Part shown: positions 24,142 through 32,688 of the stretch, in pieces | How positions within the stretch are numbered: position 1 is the stretch's first letter | How the letters are laid out: the number at the start of each line of letters is the position of its first letter | Assembly (NCBI GenBank): GCA_964593065.1 | Contig: CAZQGO010000010.1 | Span: 1 to 64,000 of the forward strand | Direction of reading: 5' to 3' | Length of the DNA: 64,000 nucleotides | Source of the DNA: CAZQGO01 sp964593065 | GTDB taxonomy: Bacteria; Oederibacteriota; JAAXVQ01 | Made by a program: the position numbers and the translations under genes | Notes under the pieces: model-generated | Seen by the model: the letters and a program-made list of their open reading frames with translations, nothing else | What the model was told of the DNA's origin: nothing | The model's database searches: none

Positions 24142-25937
24142 TTATTTATACAGGACCAGCTTGTGGAAGTCCAGGGTCTTGCCGCCGATGCGCGCGCGGT
24201 AGAAATAGATCCCGGCGGCGAGGGAAGAAACGTCAAAGTTGACGCGGCTGTTGCCCGCAGGACAGCGGCAGGACAGCCGGCTGACTTGCTCTCCCACGCT
24301 GTTCAACACGAGAATTTCCACCTCCGCCATTCCCGAGGCTCCGTCCAGGGCGGAAGGCGGGACCGTGACCAGAAAGTAAACCGGCGCGCCGAGCAGGGCG
24401 GGGTTGGGATAGAAAAGCGCTTCGGGCCGGGGGATGCGCGGCGTGGAGGTGGCCGTTACGGTGTCGGTGGCCGAAATCGTGGGCGTGGGCGAAATGGTCA
24501 GGGTGCGGGTGATGGTAACCGTCAGGGTCACGGTCGGGGTCAGCGTGTAGGTAGCCGATCGGGTCGGCGTGACCGTGTCCGTCGGCGTCACCGTATACGT
24601 GGCGCTTTCCGTTGGCGTTAAGGAGGCCGTCGGGCTCCAAGTGGCGGTGGGCGTGACCGTGTACGACCCGGTGGGCGTCGGCGTATGCGTCGCGCTGGAG
24701 CTTGGCGTAAGCGTGGGGGTAATGGTCGCCGTTCCGGTGGCGGTGAAGCTGGGAGACAGCGTCGGTGTCCCGGTAAAGCTGGAAGTGGCCGAAGGCGTGG
24801 CGGTCGGGCTGCCGGTGGGTGTGGAGGTGGGCGTGGGCGAAGCCGTATTCGAAGCGGTGGAGGTGGAAGTCGCGGTTGGCGTCCAGGAAGCGGTGGCTGA
24901 CGCGGAAGCCGTGGGGCTGTGGGTGGTCGTCGCGGTCCTCGAATAGACCGGCGTGGGCGTATGCGAAGGCGTGGGGGTGGACGTCGGCGTGTCCGTGATC
25001 CATATCGTCTCCGTCGCGCTCGGACTCCAGGTCGGCGTCGCCGTCGGTGTGTCCGCCGGCGTTTGCGTGTACGTCGGCGTTCTCGACAACGTCTCCGTCG
25101 CGCTCGGGCTCCACGTCGGCGTCGCCGTCGGTGTGTCCGCCGGCGTTTGCGTGTACGTCGGCGNNNNNNNNNNNNNNNNNNNNNNNNNNNNNNNNNNNNN
25201 NNNNNNNNNNNNNNNNNNNNNNNNNNNNNNNNNNNNNNNNNNNNNNNNNNNNNNNNNNNNNNNGTTCTCGACAACGTCTCCGTCGCGCTCGGGCTCCACG
25301 TCGGCGTCGCCGTCGGTGAGTGTGACAGCGTGGGCGTTGGCGTCGTTGTGTACGTCGGCGTTCTCGACGGCGTACCCGTCCCGCTCGGACTCCACGTCGG
25401 CGTCGCCGTCGGTGTGTCCGCCGGCGTTTGCGTGTACGTCGGCGTTCTCGACAACGTCTCCGTCGCGCTCGGGCTCCACGTCGGCGTCGCCGTCGGTGAG
25501 TGTGACAGCGTGGGCGTTGGCGTCGTTGTGTACGTCGGCGTTCTCGACGGCGTACCCGTCCCGCTCGGACTCCACGTCGGCGTCGCCGTCGGTGTGTCCG
25601 CCGGCGTTTGCGTGTACGTCGGCGTTCTCGACAGCGTCTCCGTCGCGCTCGGACTCCACGTCGGCGTAGGACTGGGGTTGAGAAAGGAGGCATGCAGGAA
25701 TCCCGCGTAGTCGCGGTAGTTCGTGGAAACGACCGGATCCGCCCCGGTCTGCCCGATCGCGGACAGGATGCGGTAGTTCGTGGAGGAGGCAAAATCGCCG
25801 CCGGAATCCTGGACATCGTCCACGCCGGTATAGTTGGTCGAGGTGAAGTTGCTGTGGGCCCCTGCCATGGGTGCCGCACCGAGGCCGAACAGGATCAGCC
25901 CCAGGAAGGTTGTCTGCCGAATCCGGCTCCGCCGCAT
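24142..25937 (-). CDS. Exported Thr/Pro-repeat protein with C-terminal sorting-like domain (interrupted by assembly gap)
   Basis: One gene split by 100 N; the two halves are in different frames only because the N count is arbitrary. The N-terminus has a signal peptide (MRRSRIRQTTFLGLILFGLG, cleavage near AHS), then a short STNYR-type module (SNFTSTNYTG...STNYRILSAIGQTG...STNYRDYAGFLH). A long extracellular stalk of Thr-Pro-Ser repeats follows (units such as TPTWSPSATETLSRTPTYTQ). The last 90 residues form a compact beta domain beginning FYPNPALLG and ending AGIYFYRARIGGKTLDFHKL. That resembles FlgD-like/type IX-type C-terminal sorting domains. Probably surface-displayed; binding partner unknown. 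It lies 21 bases after the beta-helix gene. Confidence 0.85.
25079..25163 (-). repeat. 84-bp repeat unit (28 codons)
   Basis: One complete 84-base unit (25079-25162) coding TPTWSPSATETLSRTPTYTQ and eight more residues, followed by the first base of the next unit at the edge of the N run. A similar, more diverged unit precedes it near 24995-25078. Confidence 0.8.
25164..25263. other. Assembly gap (100 N)
   Basis: Exactly 100 undetermined bases inside the tandem repeats of the Thr/Pro-rich gene. The reading frames on both sides require a true length of 2 modulo 3, which 100 is not. Repeat phase predicts one base less than a whole number of repeat units. Confidence 0.98.
25264..25672 (-). repeat. 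180-bp tandem repeats in the Thr/Pro-rich stalk
   Basis: Two copies (25264-25443 and 25444-25623) look identical base for base, followed by a partial third copy. Each 180-base unit encodes 60 residues made of a 28-residue and a 32-residue sub-unit. The identity between copies implies recent duplication or gene conversion and explains why assembly failed next to them. Confidence 0.9.
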
Positions 25938-25958
25938 GCCGCTCCTCGTAAAACCGGG

Positions 25959-27248
25959 TTAAAAAGAGGGGATCTGGGCCCCGGCGCTGTCCTGGTTGCA
26001 AATGCCGTCCGGCGTGAAAGCCGCGGCCGGCGCCGTTCCCGTGGCGAGGTCCACGATGTCCAGGTTGATCGGCGATGCACTCGCCTCGTTCCTGAACACG
26101 TTGTAACTGACCCGCCCCTGGCCGCCGATCGTCAGGCCGATGCCGTACACGCACGCGGGCCAAGCCATCGTATTGCGGTACTGCACGGTATTCTCCAGGA
26201 TGTAGCCCTCCGGCATCGGGACGCCCTGGTCGGAGATGCCGAAGGATACCGGGCCCGCGGCCAGGTTATAGTTCAGGTTGACGACGTTGTCCTCCACGCG
26301 GCAGTCGTTGACGCCCGCGACGCCGATGCCGCCGCAGGATCCCGGCCCCATGATGGCCAGATAGTTTTCCACCGCGTCGCAATTCTGGGCGTTGCTCATG
26401 TCGATGGTGAGCACCGGGTCCTGGACCTCGATCCGGCATTCCCGCACGTAACAGTTCTGGGAGCCGTTCATGGCGATGAGAATCACGCCCGTGTCTCTCC
26501 CGGTGATCATCAGGGATTCCAGGGCCCGGCCCGCCCCGGCCAGGTTGATCCGGCTGACCTGCAGTTCCGTGGCGTCCCAGCCTTGCCCGCGCACGGTCAC
26601 CCAGTCGGGAATGTTGATCGCGCCGGAGAAACCCCCGTATTGAGTCCCGGGTTCCTGGTACCTTCCGGCCTTGACCTCGATCACCCAGGGCGTGCTGACC
26701 GAGGGCGCCGGGGACATGGGGCCGTACGCCGCCCCGGCGAACGCTCCTGTGCCCATGAGCATGTCGATGGCGCCGCTGACCGTGGTGGTGTCGCCGCCGT
26801 CCGCGGCCACGGTCAGGACCTGTTGGTACACCACCTTCCTGGCCGCCATGGCATACGCCGCGTTGGTGAGCAGGTGGCGCGGGGACATGCTCTCCCAGGG
26901 TCCCGAAGGGGGATGGTAGACCTGAATCTCGAGCTGATACGGCTCGCGGAAGGTCTCGTTGACCGAATTGGCGGCGGGCGCGGTGGAGCCGCCGAGCACC
27001 ACGTTGAAGATGCCGTTGACGATGGACACGTTTTGGTGGGTCTCGACCCAGTTCATCATATTGCCCGCGGCGTCGTACAACCGGAAGCGAAGGTTGCGGG
27101 TGCCGTTGATGGGCTGGCCTGAGCCGTCGGTCAGGTAGCCCTGGTAGTTCATCTTCTTCGGAATCTGGATGGATGCGGACGCGGACGCGGCCAGGAAGAC
27201 CGCCATCCCCGTGTACAGGCCAAGCAGCCAGCATACTTTTACTCGCAT
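25959..27248 (-). CDS. Exported right-handed beta-helix-like protein
   Basis: 429 residues with a signal peptide (MRVKVCWLLGLYTGMAVFLA, cleavage near ASASA). Residues 30-150 form a module starting IPKKMNYQGYLTDGSGQPIN and ending in RHLLTNAAYAMAARKV, common at the N-termini of exported proteins of candidate phyla. The rest has short repeated strands (ITGRDTGVILIAMNGSQNCYV, VENYLAIMGPGSCGGIG, NDCRVEDNVVNLNYN, YILENTVQYRN) typical of parallel beta-helix (pectate-lyase-like) folds. No catalytic residues recognised. GGGAGGGGGAAG precedes the ATG. Likely co-transcribed with the repeat protein downstream. Confidence 0.75.
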   Translation of the reverse strand: MRVKVCWLLGLYTGMAVFLAASASASIQIPKKMNYQGYLTDGSGQPINGTRNLRFRLYDAAGNMMNWVETHQNVSIVNGIFNVVLGGSTAPAANSVNETFREPYQLEIQVYHPPSGPWESMSPRHLLTNAAYAMAARKVVYQQVLTVAADGGDTTTVSGAIDMLMGTGAFAGAAYGPMSPAPSVSTPWVIEVKAGRYQEPGTQYGGFSGAINIPDWVTVRGQGWDATELQVSRINLAGAGRALESLMITGRDTGVILIAMNGSQNCYVRECRIEVQDPVLTIDMSNAQNCDAVENYLAIMGPGSCGGIGVAGVNDCRVEDNVVNLNYNLAAGPVSFGISDQGVPMPEGYILENTVQYRNTMAWPACVYGIGLTIGGQGRVSYNVFRNEASASPINLDIVDLATGTAPAAAFTPDGICNQDSAGAQIPSF

Positions 27249-27306
27249 CAGACTTCCCCCTCCCGGTCCCCCTCGGAGACGATAAGGTTGAACCAGCCTT
27301 CAGGCT

Positions 27307-27335
27307 ATTATCACCCGACTGTCGGACACGGCCAA
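27307..27335 (-). promoter_or_regulatory. Promoter of the exported-protein pair
   Basis: Minus strand TTGGCC (27330-27335), 17-base spacer, GATAAT (27307-27312): four and five of six consensus matches. It reads into the beta-helix gene with a leader of about 50 bases. Confidence 0.5.
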
Positions 27336-27355
27336 GCGGAAAAACCTTGTCCCGC

Positions 27356-28189
27356 CTAGGTTTCCTCGTATGCGTCCTGTCCCAGCATCTCGTCGAGGCG
27401 GCTGAACGTGAAGCCCCGTTCCCGCAGGTGGGCAATGGTCTGGCGGACGGTCTCCAACACCGCGGCCTCATTCGCCTTCGGCATCCCGGCCGAGGACTCC
27501 AGCAGCAGGATGGAGCCGTTGCGGGCTCCGCGCGCGAGCTCCGCCGCCAGGCGCTTGGGATCAGGATCCCCGCCTTCCTGCGCGCGGATGTCCCAACCGA
27601 TATTGAGAAGGTTCAAACGGTGCAAAATCCGGCTCACCCCCGGACGCGTCATGCCCGTGGGCAGGCGCACAAACCGCGGACGGCGTTTAAGAATCGAGGC
27701 CAGCGTCTGGTTGGCCTGCTCCAGCTCCCGCGTAATTTCCCGCAGCGGCAGGGGGATCCAGCTTCTGCGGACCTGGTAGCCGTGATTGCCGACCAAGTGT
27801 CCGGCGGCGTCCAGCCGTTTCAACCATGCCGGCCGGGACTTGGCGGCTTCGCCGGCGACGAAGAAGGCGGCGGGCACCTTTTCCTGCTGCAGCAGTTCCA
27901 GTAATTTGGATGTCAGTTTGTCGTCCGGATTGGCGTCGAAGGTCAGAGCCACCGCGCCGTGTTCGGAGGGACCCCGGTTGAGGGCGGGGAGGAAAAATCC
28001 CAGTTGCGGGAAGGCCGCGCCGGCCGCCAGCACGGACAGGTAAATCAAACCCAAACACGCGAGCAAAAAAATCCTGACGGGCACGGACTCAACGGAGACC
28101 CAGCAGGCGCCCGCAATTCCCAGCGTCCAGAGATTGCAGTGGGCAAACCAGGTGATCTCTTTGGGATGGTTGGAGTTCGATTGCCGCAT
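27356..28189 (-). CDS. NodB-like polysaccharide deacetylase-family protein, probably inactive
   Basis: 277 residues. Two N-terminal hydrophobic segments (about 17-33 and 38-60) are followed by a NodB-homology domain: ALTFDANPDD (83-90), PAAFFVAGEAA, HLVGNHGYQV (131-140), RLPTGMTRPG, and SILLLESSAG. Active enzymes have TFDDG (catalytic Asp then metal Asp) and HS/TxxxH. Here the metal Asp is Ala86 and the second metal His is absent (Val140), and the RxPY and LLHD motifs are also altered. It is therefore probably a pseudoenzyme or binds a different substrate. Membrane-anchored, domain likely outside. It follows the C45 gene. Confidence 0.8.
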   Translation of the reverse strand: MRQSNSNHPKEITWFAHCNLWTLGIAGACWVSVESVPVRIFLLACLGLIYLSVLAAGAAFPQLGFFLPALNRGPSEHGAVALTFDANPDDKLTSKLLELLQQEKVPAAFFVAGEAAKSRPAWLKRLDAAGHLVGNHGYQVRRSWIPLPLREITRELEQANQTLASILKRRPRFVRLPTGMTRPGVSRILHRLNLLNIGWDIRAQEGGDPDPKRLAAELARGARNGSILLLESSAGMPKANEAAVLETVRQTIAHLRERGFTFSRLDEMLGQDAYEET

Positions 28190-28197
28190 TGGGATTG

Positions 28198-28203
28198 ATT
28201 ATA
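28198..28203 (-). promoter_or_regulatory. Isolated TATAAT -10 box before the NodB-like gene
   Basis: A perfect TATAAT lies nine bases before the ATG at 28189, but the sequence 17 bases further upstream (CGCACA) does not resemble a -35 box. If used, transcription would begin about two bases before the ATG (leaderless). Confidence 0.3.
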
Positions 28204-28302
28204 AAGTAAAACGGCGCGGCTGTGCGGGTTTTTTTCGCCGGTGCGGGAAACCCCGTGCCGGCGGTTTTCACCGGCTGCGGCGCGGATTGAATAATGCGGC
28301 GG

Positions 28303-30015
28303 TCACGGGCCCAAGCCCTGCAGGTGCTGCAAGGCCGTTTGCACTTCCTCCCGTTCCCGGAGATAAGCGGGATGATAGCTTGCCGCCAGTTCGTAATTGT
28401 ACCGGGCCTCGTCGGCTCGTCCCAGGGCCCGCAGGGCCCGCCCGGCCAGAAGGTAGGAACGGTAGTTCGTGAGATTCAAGGGGCGCACTTCCAGCAGCCA
28501 GGACAGGGCTTCCTGGTAGCGTCTGCCCCGCAGCAGCCGCTCCCCTTGCTGGATGCCGTCGTGGTATTCCACGTACTTCGCGTACTGGCCTCCGGTCAGC
28601 AGGGGGTCGGCCGGCACGGACGGCAGGGACGGTTCCGCGGCGAAGTCGTTGAGGGCAAAGGGGACGAAGGCTCCCAGGGCATGCGGCCCCACGGAGACCC
28701 AGGCGACTTTCCGGCCCAAATCGAAAACCACCGCATGCGCGGCGATCAAGGCGTTGATGGCCAGGCGGTTGCCCAAGCCCAACACCTCTCCCTCCGGGCC
28801 CCGCGTGTCCCGCAGGATGCGGACGCACCGGGCGATATCCAGCTGGCCCGCGTCTTGGTTCAGCAGCCAGCGAAGTCTCGTTAAGCGCGCGGCCGAGGTA
28901 TCCTCCCGCCGGAACCGGGCGTTGACCGGGTCCTGCTCCAGTTCCGGCGTTAAAAAGTGGTTGCCGGCCATCAGGATGGCTTCCGGTTTGCGGCGGACGG
29001 CGGTCCGTAGCGGCGTTTTTTCGACCACCACGAAGGCGTTTTCCGCGCCGGAGCCGATGAAAAAAGATTCAGAAACGAAAATCTCGGCCTCCCGGATCAT
29101 GTCCACGGCTTCCTCCAGCGTGCCGGCTTCCTGCAAAGCCCGGCGTGCCACCACCGAGACCGGCGCGCCCCGCGCGGACCGGTCCGAGGAATGCCCGGCC
29201 AGCAACACGATCGCCAGCCCGGCGTCATTCATGCCCGAAACCACTCCGAACATGCCCGGCCAGGCCACGGTCAAGTAGGCATGCCCGGTTCGCGGCTTGA
29301 CCAGAATAACCAGTTTTTCCCAGTCCAGCATCCCCCCCGCCGGGAAGTCGAAATTGCGCGCCAGCAGGGGCCGTCCATCCGCGGTCTCCGAGCCGGTGGA
29401 GCCGAAGGCCGTGCAGCCCATGCCTGCCCCCGGCGGCTCGTGACCGCGTGAAAAATCCTGGGCGGCCAGGTAATTGACCAGCCGCGTGTAGTATTGTCCG
29501 TATTGGGGAAATAAGTCGTCGGAAGCCGCGGCCAAACCGCTGATTTCGGCCTGGATCGTCCGGGGAAGATAGCGCCCGAGCCTGCGATTGCGGATGAGCC
29601 AGTAACGGGTCAACAGCCAGCGCGCGAGGGGGTTGGGCACCTGCTGCCGGAACCCGGCCAGCAGGGAGGACTCCAGCGCGGCCAATTCGCGGGGAAAAAA
29701 ACGGGCCATGGCCACGCCGCGCTGGAACGGTGTTCCCGTGAGAAAACAGGCGCGGAGGCCCTGGCGCCGAAAGGCATAGCATTCGCCCACATGGGTTGTG
29801 CCATCCGCCTCCACCACCCGGGGCGTCGCCAAAGCCCGTTGCAGCTCTTCCCCGCCCGCAGGCGGCCGCAACGCGAAAATCGGCCCCAGGAGCCAGAGCC
29901 ACAGCCCGAGCGCCAGACCCGCTCCGGCCGCGCCGGTGCACCCCAGGCGCAGTCGTTGCGCCGGTGTGCGCGCCGCCCGCCGATGAATTTTTTCCCGTCC
30001 GGACTTCTTCTGCAT
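28303..30015 (-). CDS. C45-family (acyltransferase/hydrolase) Ntn-like protein
   Basis: 570 residues with a membrane segment near 24-48. The core resembles acyl-CoA:6-aminopenicillanate acyltransferase-type Ntn hydrolases: GMGCTAFGSTGSETADGRPLL with putative nucleophile C201, exposed by self-cleavage, then ARNFDFP, WPGMFGVVSGMNDAGLAIV and AGNHFLTPELE. The C-terminal 85 residues (GGQYAKYVEYHDGIQQGERLL...YNYELAASYHPAYLREREEV) look TPR-like. Members make or break amide bonds to acyl groups. Its partners upstream, an acyl-activating enzyme and a GT2-DUF2062 protein, suggest modification of a lipid or pigment. Confidence 0.8.
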   Translation of the reverse strand: MQKKSGREKIHRRAARTPAQRLRLGCTGAAGAGLALGLWLWLLGPIFALRPPAGGEELQRALATPRVVEADGTTHVGECYAFRRQGLRACFLTGTPFQRGVAMARFFPRELAALESSLLAGFRQQVPNPLARWLLTRYWLIRNRRLGRYLPRTIQAEISGLAAASDDLFPQYGQYYTRLVNYLAAQDFSRGHEPPGAGMGCTAFGSTGSETADGRPLLARNFDFPAGGMLDWEKLVILVKPRTGHAYLTVAWPGMFGVVSGMNDAGLAIVLLAGHSSDRSARGAPVSVVARRALQEAGTLEEAVDMIREAEIFVSESFFIGSGAENAFVVVEKTPLRTAVRRKPEAILMAGNHFLTPELEQDPVNARFRREDTSAARLTRLRWLLNQDAGQLDIARCVRILRDTRGPEGEVLGLGNRLAINALIAAHAVVFDLGRKVAWVSVGPHALGAFVPFALNDFAAEPSLPSVPADPLLTGGQYAKYVEYHDGIQQGERLLRGRRYQEALSWLLEVRPLNLTNYRSYLLAGRALRALGRADEARYNYELAASYHPAYLREREEVQTALQHLQGLGP

Positions 30016-30129
30016 GCTGTCCTTTCCTCGCCGGTGGAAAATCCCGGAGATCGTTCCTGCCGCATGTTTTTGGGGCCAGGAGCCATTCTCCCGGGCCGCG
30101 GTCTTTTCCTCCCTGGCACCCGTTCCGTG

Positions 30130-31326
30130 TCAGACGCCGGCCGGCGTTTCGCGGCCTTTCCGCCGGGCGATCAGCTTCAGGCATCCATAGGCAGCCAGGC
30201 CCGCGCTCAGACCGAAGAGCAGCGACAGGCCCAGACTGCCGAGCACGTACTCCAGCATGCGGGTCTTGGCGACCGACAGGGTGAATTCGGTAATTTTAAA
30301 GGTCCAAACCAGTTTTCCGGTCAGCAGCAGCCGGCCTTGCACCAAGGACAGGTAGACGATCAAGGGAATCATGGGGGGGATGGAAATGCCGCTGGCGGCC
30401 AAGACCAGGATTTTATTCAGATGGAAGCGCTGCGCCAAATACACCGCCAGCAAAGTATGCAGCCCCCATAAGGGCGACAGACCCACGGCAACGCCGAAAG
30501 CGACGGAAATGGCGGCTTCGGCCGGGGTTTCGCCCGGCAGCCACAGGAAATGATTCCAAACGAATACCAATTTTTCCCGCCAGGTTGGGGGCCAGACCAG
30601 CGGCGGAGGCGTCACCACCCGGCGGTAAGGCAAGGGCAGCAACCGCCGCAGCACGAGGTAGATGTTCAGCAGGGTCAACAACAGAAAATCCCGCACCGGC
30701 CTGCGGTGGCTGGGCGGCCTGGTGGAAGAAACGGAAACCGGTACTCCGGCGAGTTTGACCCCGCCCCAGGCCGCCCGCGCCAGGGCTTCCGTCTCCCAGC
30801 CGTAGCGGCGGCTGCGGATCCGCAGAGCGCGGATGGCCTTTACGGGATAAACGCGGAAGCCGCTGGTTGCGTCCAGGCGGTCGTACCCGGTTTCAATCCA
30901 AAGCCAAAAGTTGGCCCACGCACGCGCCACACGGCCGCCGGGGGGCGCCTCGGATCCGAAGGCCCGGTTTCCGACCACCAGGGTCTCGGTGCCGGCCACG
31001 GCCAGCAGGCTGTCCGTCTCCCGGGGATCATATTTCCCGTTTGCATCCAGGGTGACGGCCAGTCCGAATCCCAGGGCCTCTGCCCGGGCCAAACCGGCCG
31101 CCAAGGCGGCGCCCTTGCCGCGATTTCTTTCCCAAGCCACGGTCATGACCCGGGGATACCGGGCCAGCACCGCCGCGGTCTCATCGCGGGAGCCGTCATT
31201 CACTACGAGGATCGGCAGGGAAAGCGCCCCGGCCGTGGAGAGCACCCGGGATAAAGACGGCGCATGGTTGTAGGCGGGGATGATCAGGCAGGCGCGGAGC
31301 TCTGCCGCGGACGAGGGTTCGCTCAT
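30130..31326 (-). CDS. Glycosyltransferase family 2 fused to DUF2062 membrane domain
   Basis: 398 residues. Residues 10-220 are a GT2 domain: ACLIIPAYNHAPSLSRVL, VVNDGSRDETAAVL, NRGKGAALAAGLARAEA, then VTLDANGKYDP where the usual acidic DxD/DxDG is DAN (94-96). Residues about 240-390 form DUF2062 with several membrane segments (EAAISVAFGVAVGLSPLWG, HLNKILVLAASGISIPPMIP). This fusion is known from lipid/pigment-type gene clusters. The ATG overlaps the ligase stop as ATGA. The open frame runs far upstream but there overlaps the ligase gene in another frame, so this start is preferred. Confidence 0.88.
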   Translation of the reverse strand: MSEPSSAAELRACLIIPAYNHAPSLSRVLSTAGALSLPILVVNDGSRDETAAVLARYPRVMTVAWERNRGKGAALAAGLARAEALGFGLAVTLDANGKYDPRETDSLLAVAGTETLVVGNRAFGSEAPPGGRVARAWANFWLWIETGYDRLDATSGFRVYPVKAIRALRIRSRRYGWETEALARAAWGGVKLAGVPVSVSSTRPPSHRRPVRDFLLLTLLNIYLVLRRLLPLPYRRVVTPPPLVWPPTWREKLVFVWNHFLWLPGETPAEAAISVAFGVAVGLSPLWGLHTLLAVYLAQRFHLNKILVLAASGISIPPMIPLIVYLSLVQGRLLLTGKLVWTFKITEFTLSVAKTRMLEYVLGSLGLSLLFGLSAGLAAYGCLKLIARRKGRETPAGV

Positions 31327-32612
31327 AGCGCGGGTTGGCGCCGGTCGATGAAAATCCTGCGCCTGCGGAACTCCCCTTCGCCCTGCAGAGCCTGCATGTC
31401 TTCCGCCGATACGGTCTTGATTTCCGGAGCGATCTTCACGTCCAGCCACACATGCTCGCGGATCCTCTCGACCGCCCTCGGTTTGGAGGTTTCGAGCAGG
31501 AGGGTGAGCTTGTCGGACATGGCGTCTTCGTTTTCCACCACCAGCACATGCGCCCGCACGTCGGGGTCGGCCTGGACGATCTCGTGAATGCTGGTAGGAA
31601 ACACGAAGGTTCCCTGCACCTTCAGCATCTGCCCGCGCCGCCCGAGAACGGGTCCCAGGCGCAGGGTCTGCCGGCCGCAGGCACAGACTTCCGTGCGCAG
31701 AAAGGTGAAATCCCCCGTCCGGTAGCGGAGCAGGGGCATGCCGGTGACTCCGAAGGGCGTCGCGCATAACTCCCCGACTTCCCCTTCTTCCACGGGATAA
31801 CCCTTGTCGTTCAGGATTTCGATGCAGGCCAGTTCGGGATGCAAATGCCCGCCGCACCCCTCTTCGCACTCGCAAAAGGAGGTCGCCAGCTCCGTGCTGG
31901 TGTAGCTGGCGATGACCTGGGCGTCCCAGGCGCGGGCCAGCATTTGCCCCAGCGGGTTGAGGGTGTAATCGATGCGGCGCACGGGTTCGCCGACGCAAAT
32001 CAGCTTGCGCACGCCGCAGTGGCGGAGGGCATGACCGGTTTCCTCGGCGTAGACGGCCACCCGTTTGAGGAAAGAGGGCATGGCCAGAATGGCGGTGGCC
32101 GAGGTTTGCTCCAAAAAGCGCAGGAAGAAGGCGGGGGCGATCGGTCCAAGCCGCAGGGCCGTGGCGCCGATCTGGCGCAGGCCCAGGTAGAAAGCCATGC
32201 CCGGCAGGGAGCCGCGGTCCAGGGACACCGCCAGGGCCACCACGTCCTTGTGGGTCAAGCCGGCCGCGCGAAAGGAAAGCTGTTCGTTGTAGGCCAAACG
32301 GGCGAGGTCCTGGGAGGTGGCCTTGTAAAACGCGGGCTCTCCCACCGTGCCCGAGGTGGTCATGATATCGACGATTTCCTCGGGCCGGACGCACAGAAAG
32401 CGATCGCCTTCGCGCAGGAAATCCTCCTTGGAGGTCAGCGGCAGATGCCGCAAATCCGCCAGGGCCTTGATGTCGGCGGGCGTCATGCCTTCCCGGTCCA
32501 TCAGATCGCGGTAGTACGGCGAACGCTCATAAATATAATGAATCGTTTTCCGCAGCTGCCGGGTTTGGATAATGCTGATTTCCTCGGGTGTGAACATTTC
32601 GGATTTGTTCAT
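31323..32612 (-). CDS. PaaK-like (phenylacetate-CoA ligase family) adenylate-forming enzyme
   Basis: 429 residues, typical of the family. Adenylation core: TTSGTVGEP (85-93) phosphate loop, AIPS-like ILAMPSFLKRV, ASYTSTELATSF, acidic/cysteine-rich CECEEGCGGHLHPE, RYRTGDFTFL, then LGRRGQMLKVQGTFVFP leading into the C-terminal lid domain. Activates a carboxylic acid, probably aromatic, by ATP. The substrate is unknown and no other phenylacetate-degradation genes are nearby. First gene of a three-gene unit with its own promoter. Confidence 0.87.
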   Translation of the reverse strand: MNKSEMFTPEEISIIQTRQLRKTIHYIYERSPYYRDLMDREGMTPADIKALADLRHLPLTSKEDFLREGDRFLCVRPEEIVDIMTTSGTVGEPAFYKATSQDLARLAYNEQLSFRAAGLTHKDVVALAVSLDRGSLPGMAFYLGLRQIGATALRLGPIAPAFFLRFLEQTSATAILAMPSFLKRVAVYAEETGHALRHCGVRKLICVGEPVRRIDYTLNPLGQMLARAWDAQVIASYTSTELATSFCECEEGCGGHLHPELACIEILNDKGYPVEEGEVGELCATPFGVTGMPLLRYRTGDFTFLRTEVCACGRQTLRLGPVLGRRGQMLKVQGTFVFPTSIHEIVQADPDVRAHVLVVENEDAMSDKLTLLLETSKPRAVERIREHVWLDVKIAPEIKTVSAEDMQALQGEGEFRRRRIFIDRRQPAL

Positions 32613-32658
32613 GCGTCGGTTACCACCGTTCGGCCGGACAAGGTCCGGAATTGTCGTT

Positions 32659-32688
32659 ATTGTAGGGGCTGGAAATCATTTCTGTCAA
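32659..32688 (-). promoter_or_regulatory. Promoter of the ligase-GT2-C45 unit
   Basis: Minus strand TTGACA (32683-32688), 18-base spacer, TACAAT (32659-32664): perfect -35, five of six at -10. Predicted start about 32652, roughly 40 bases before the ATG at 32612. Confidence 0.75.

Noticed and set aside
25000..25680. Regular repeats considered as a CRISPR array
   Set aside because: Repeats are directly contiguous, multiples of three bases, and encode a Thr/Pro-rich protein; there are no unique spacers or cas genes.
28224..28262. Hairpin between the C45 and NodB-like genes as a terminator
   Set aside because: A GC-rich hairpin exists, but on the minus strand it is followed by A residues, not T; on the plus strand the T-run comes before it.
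31326..32394. Upstream extension of the GT2-DUF2062 frame
   Set aside because: It is the shadow of the PaaK-like ligase gene; the ATGA overlap at 31326 gives a proper start and the GT2 domain begins there.
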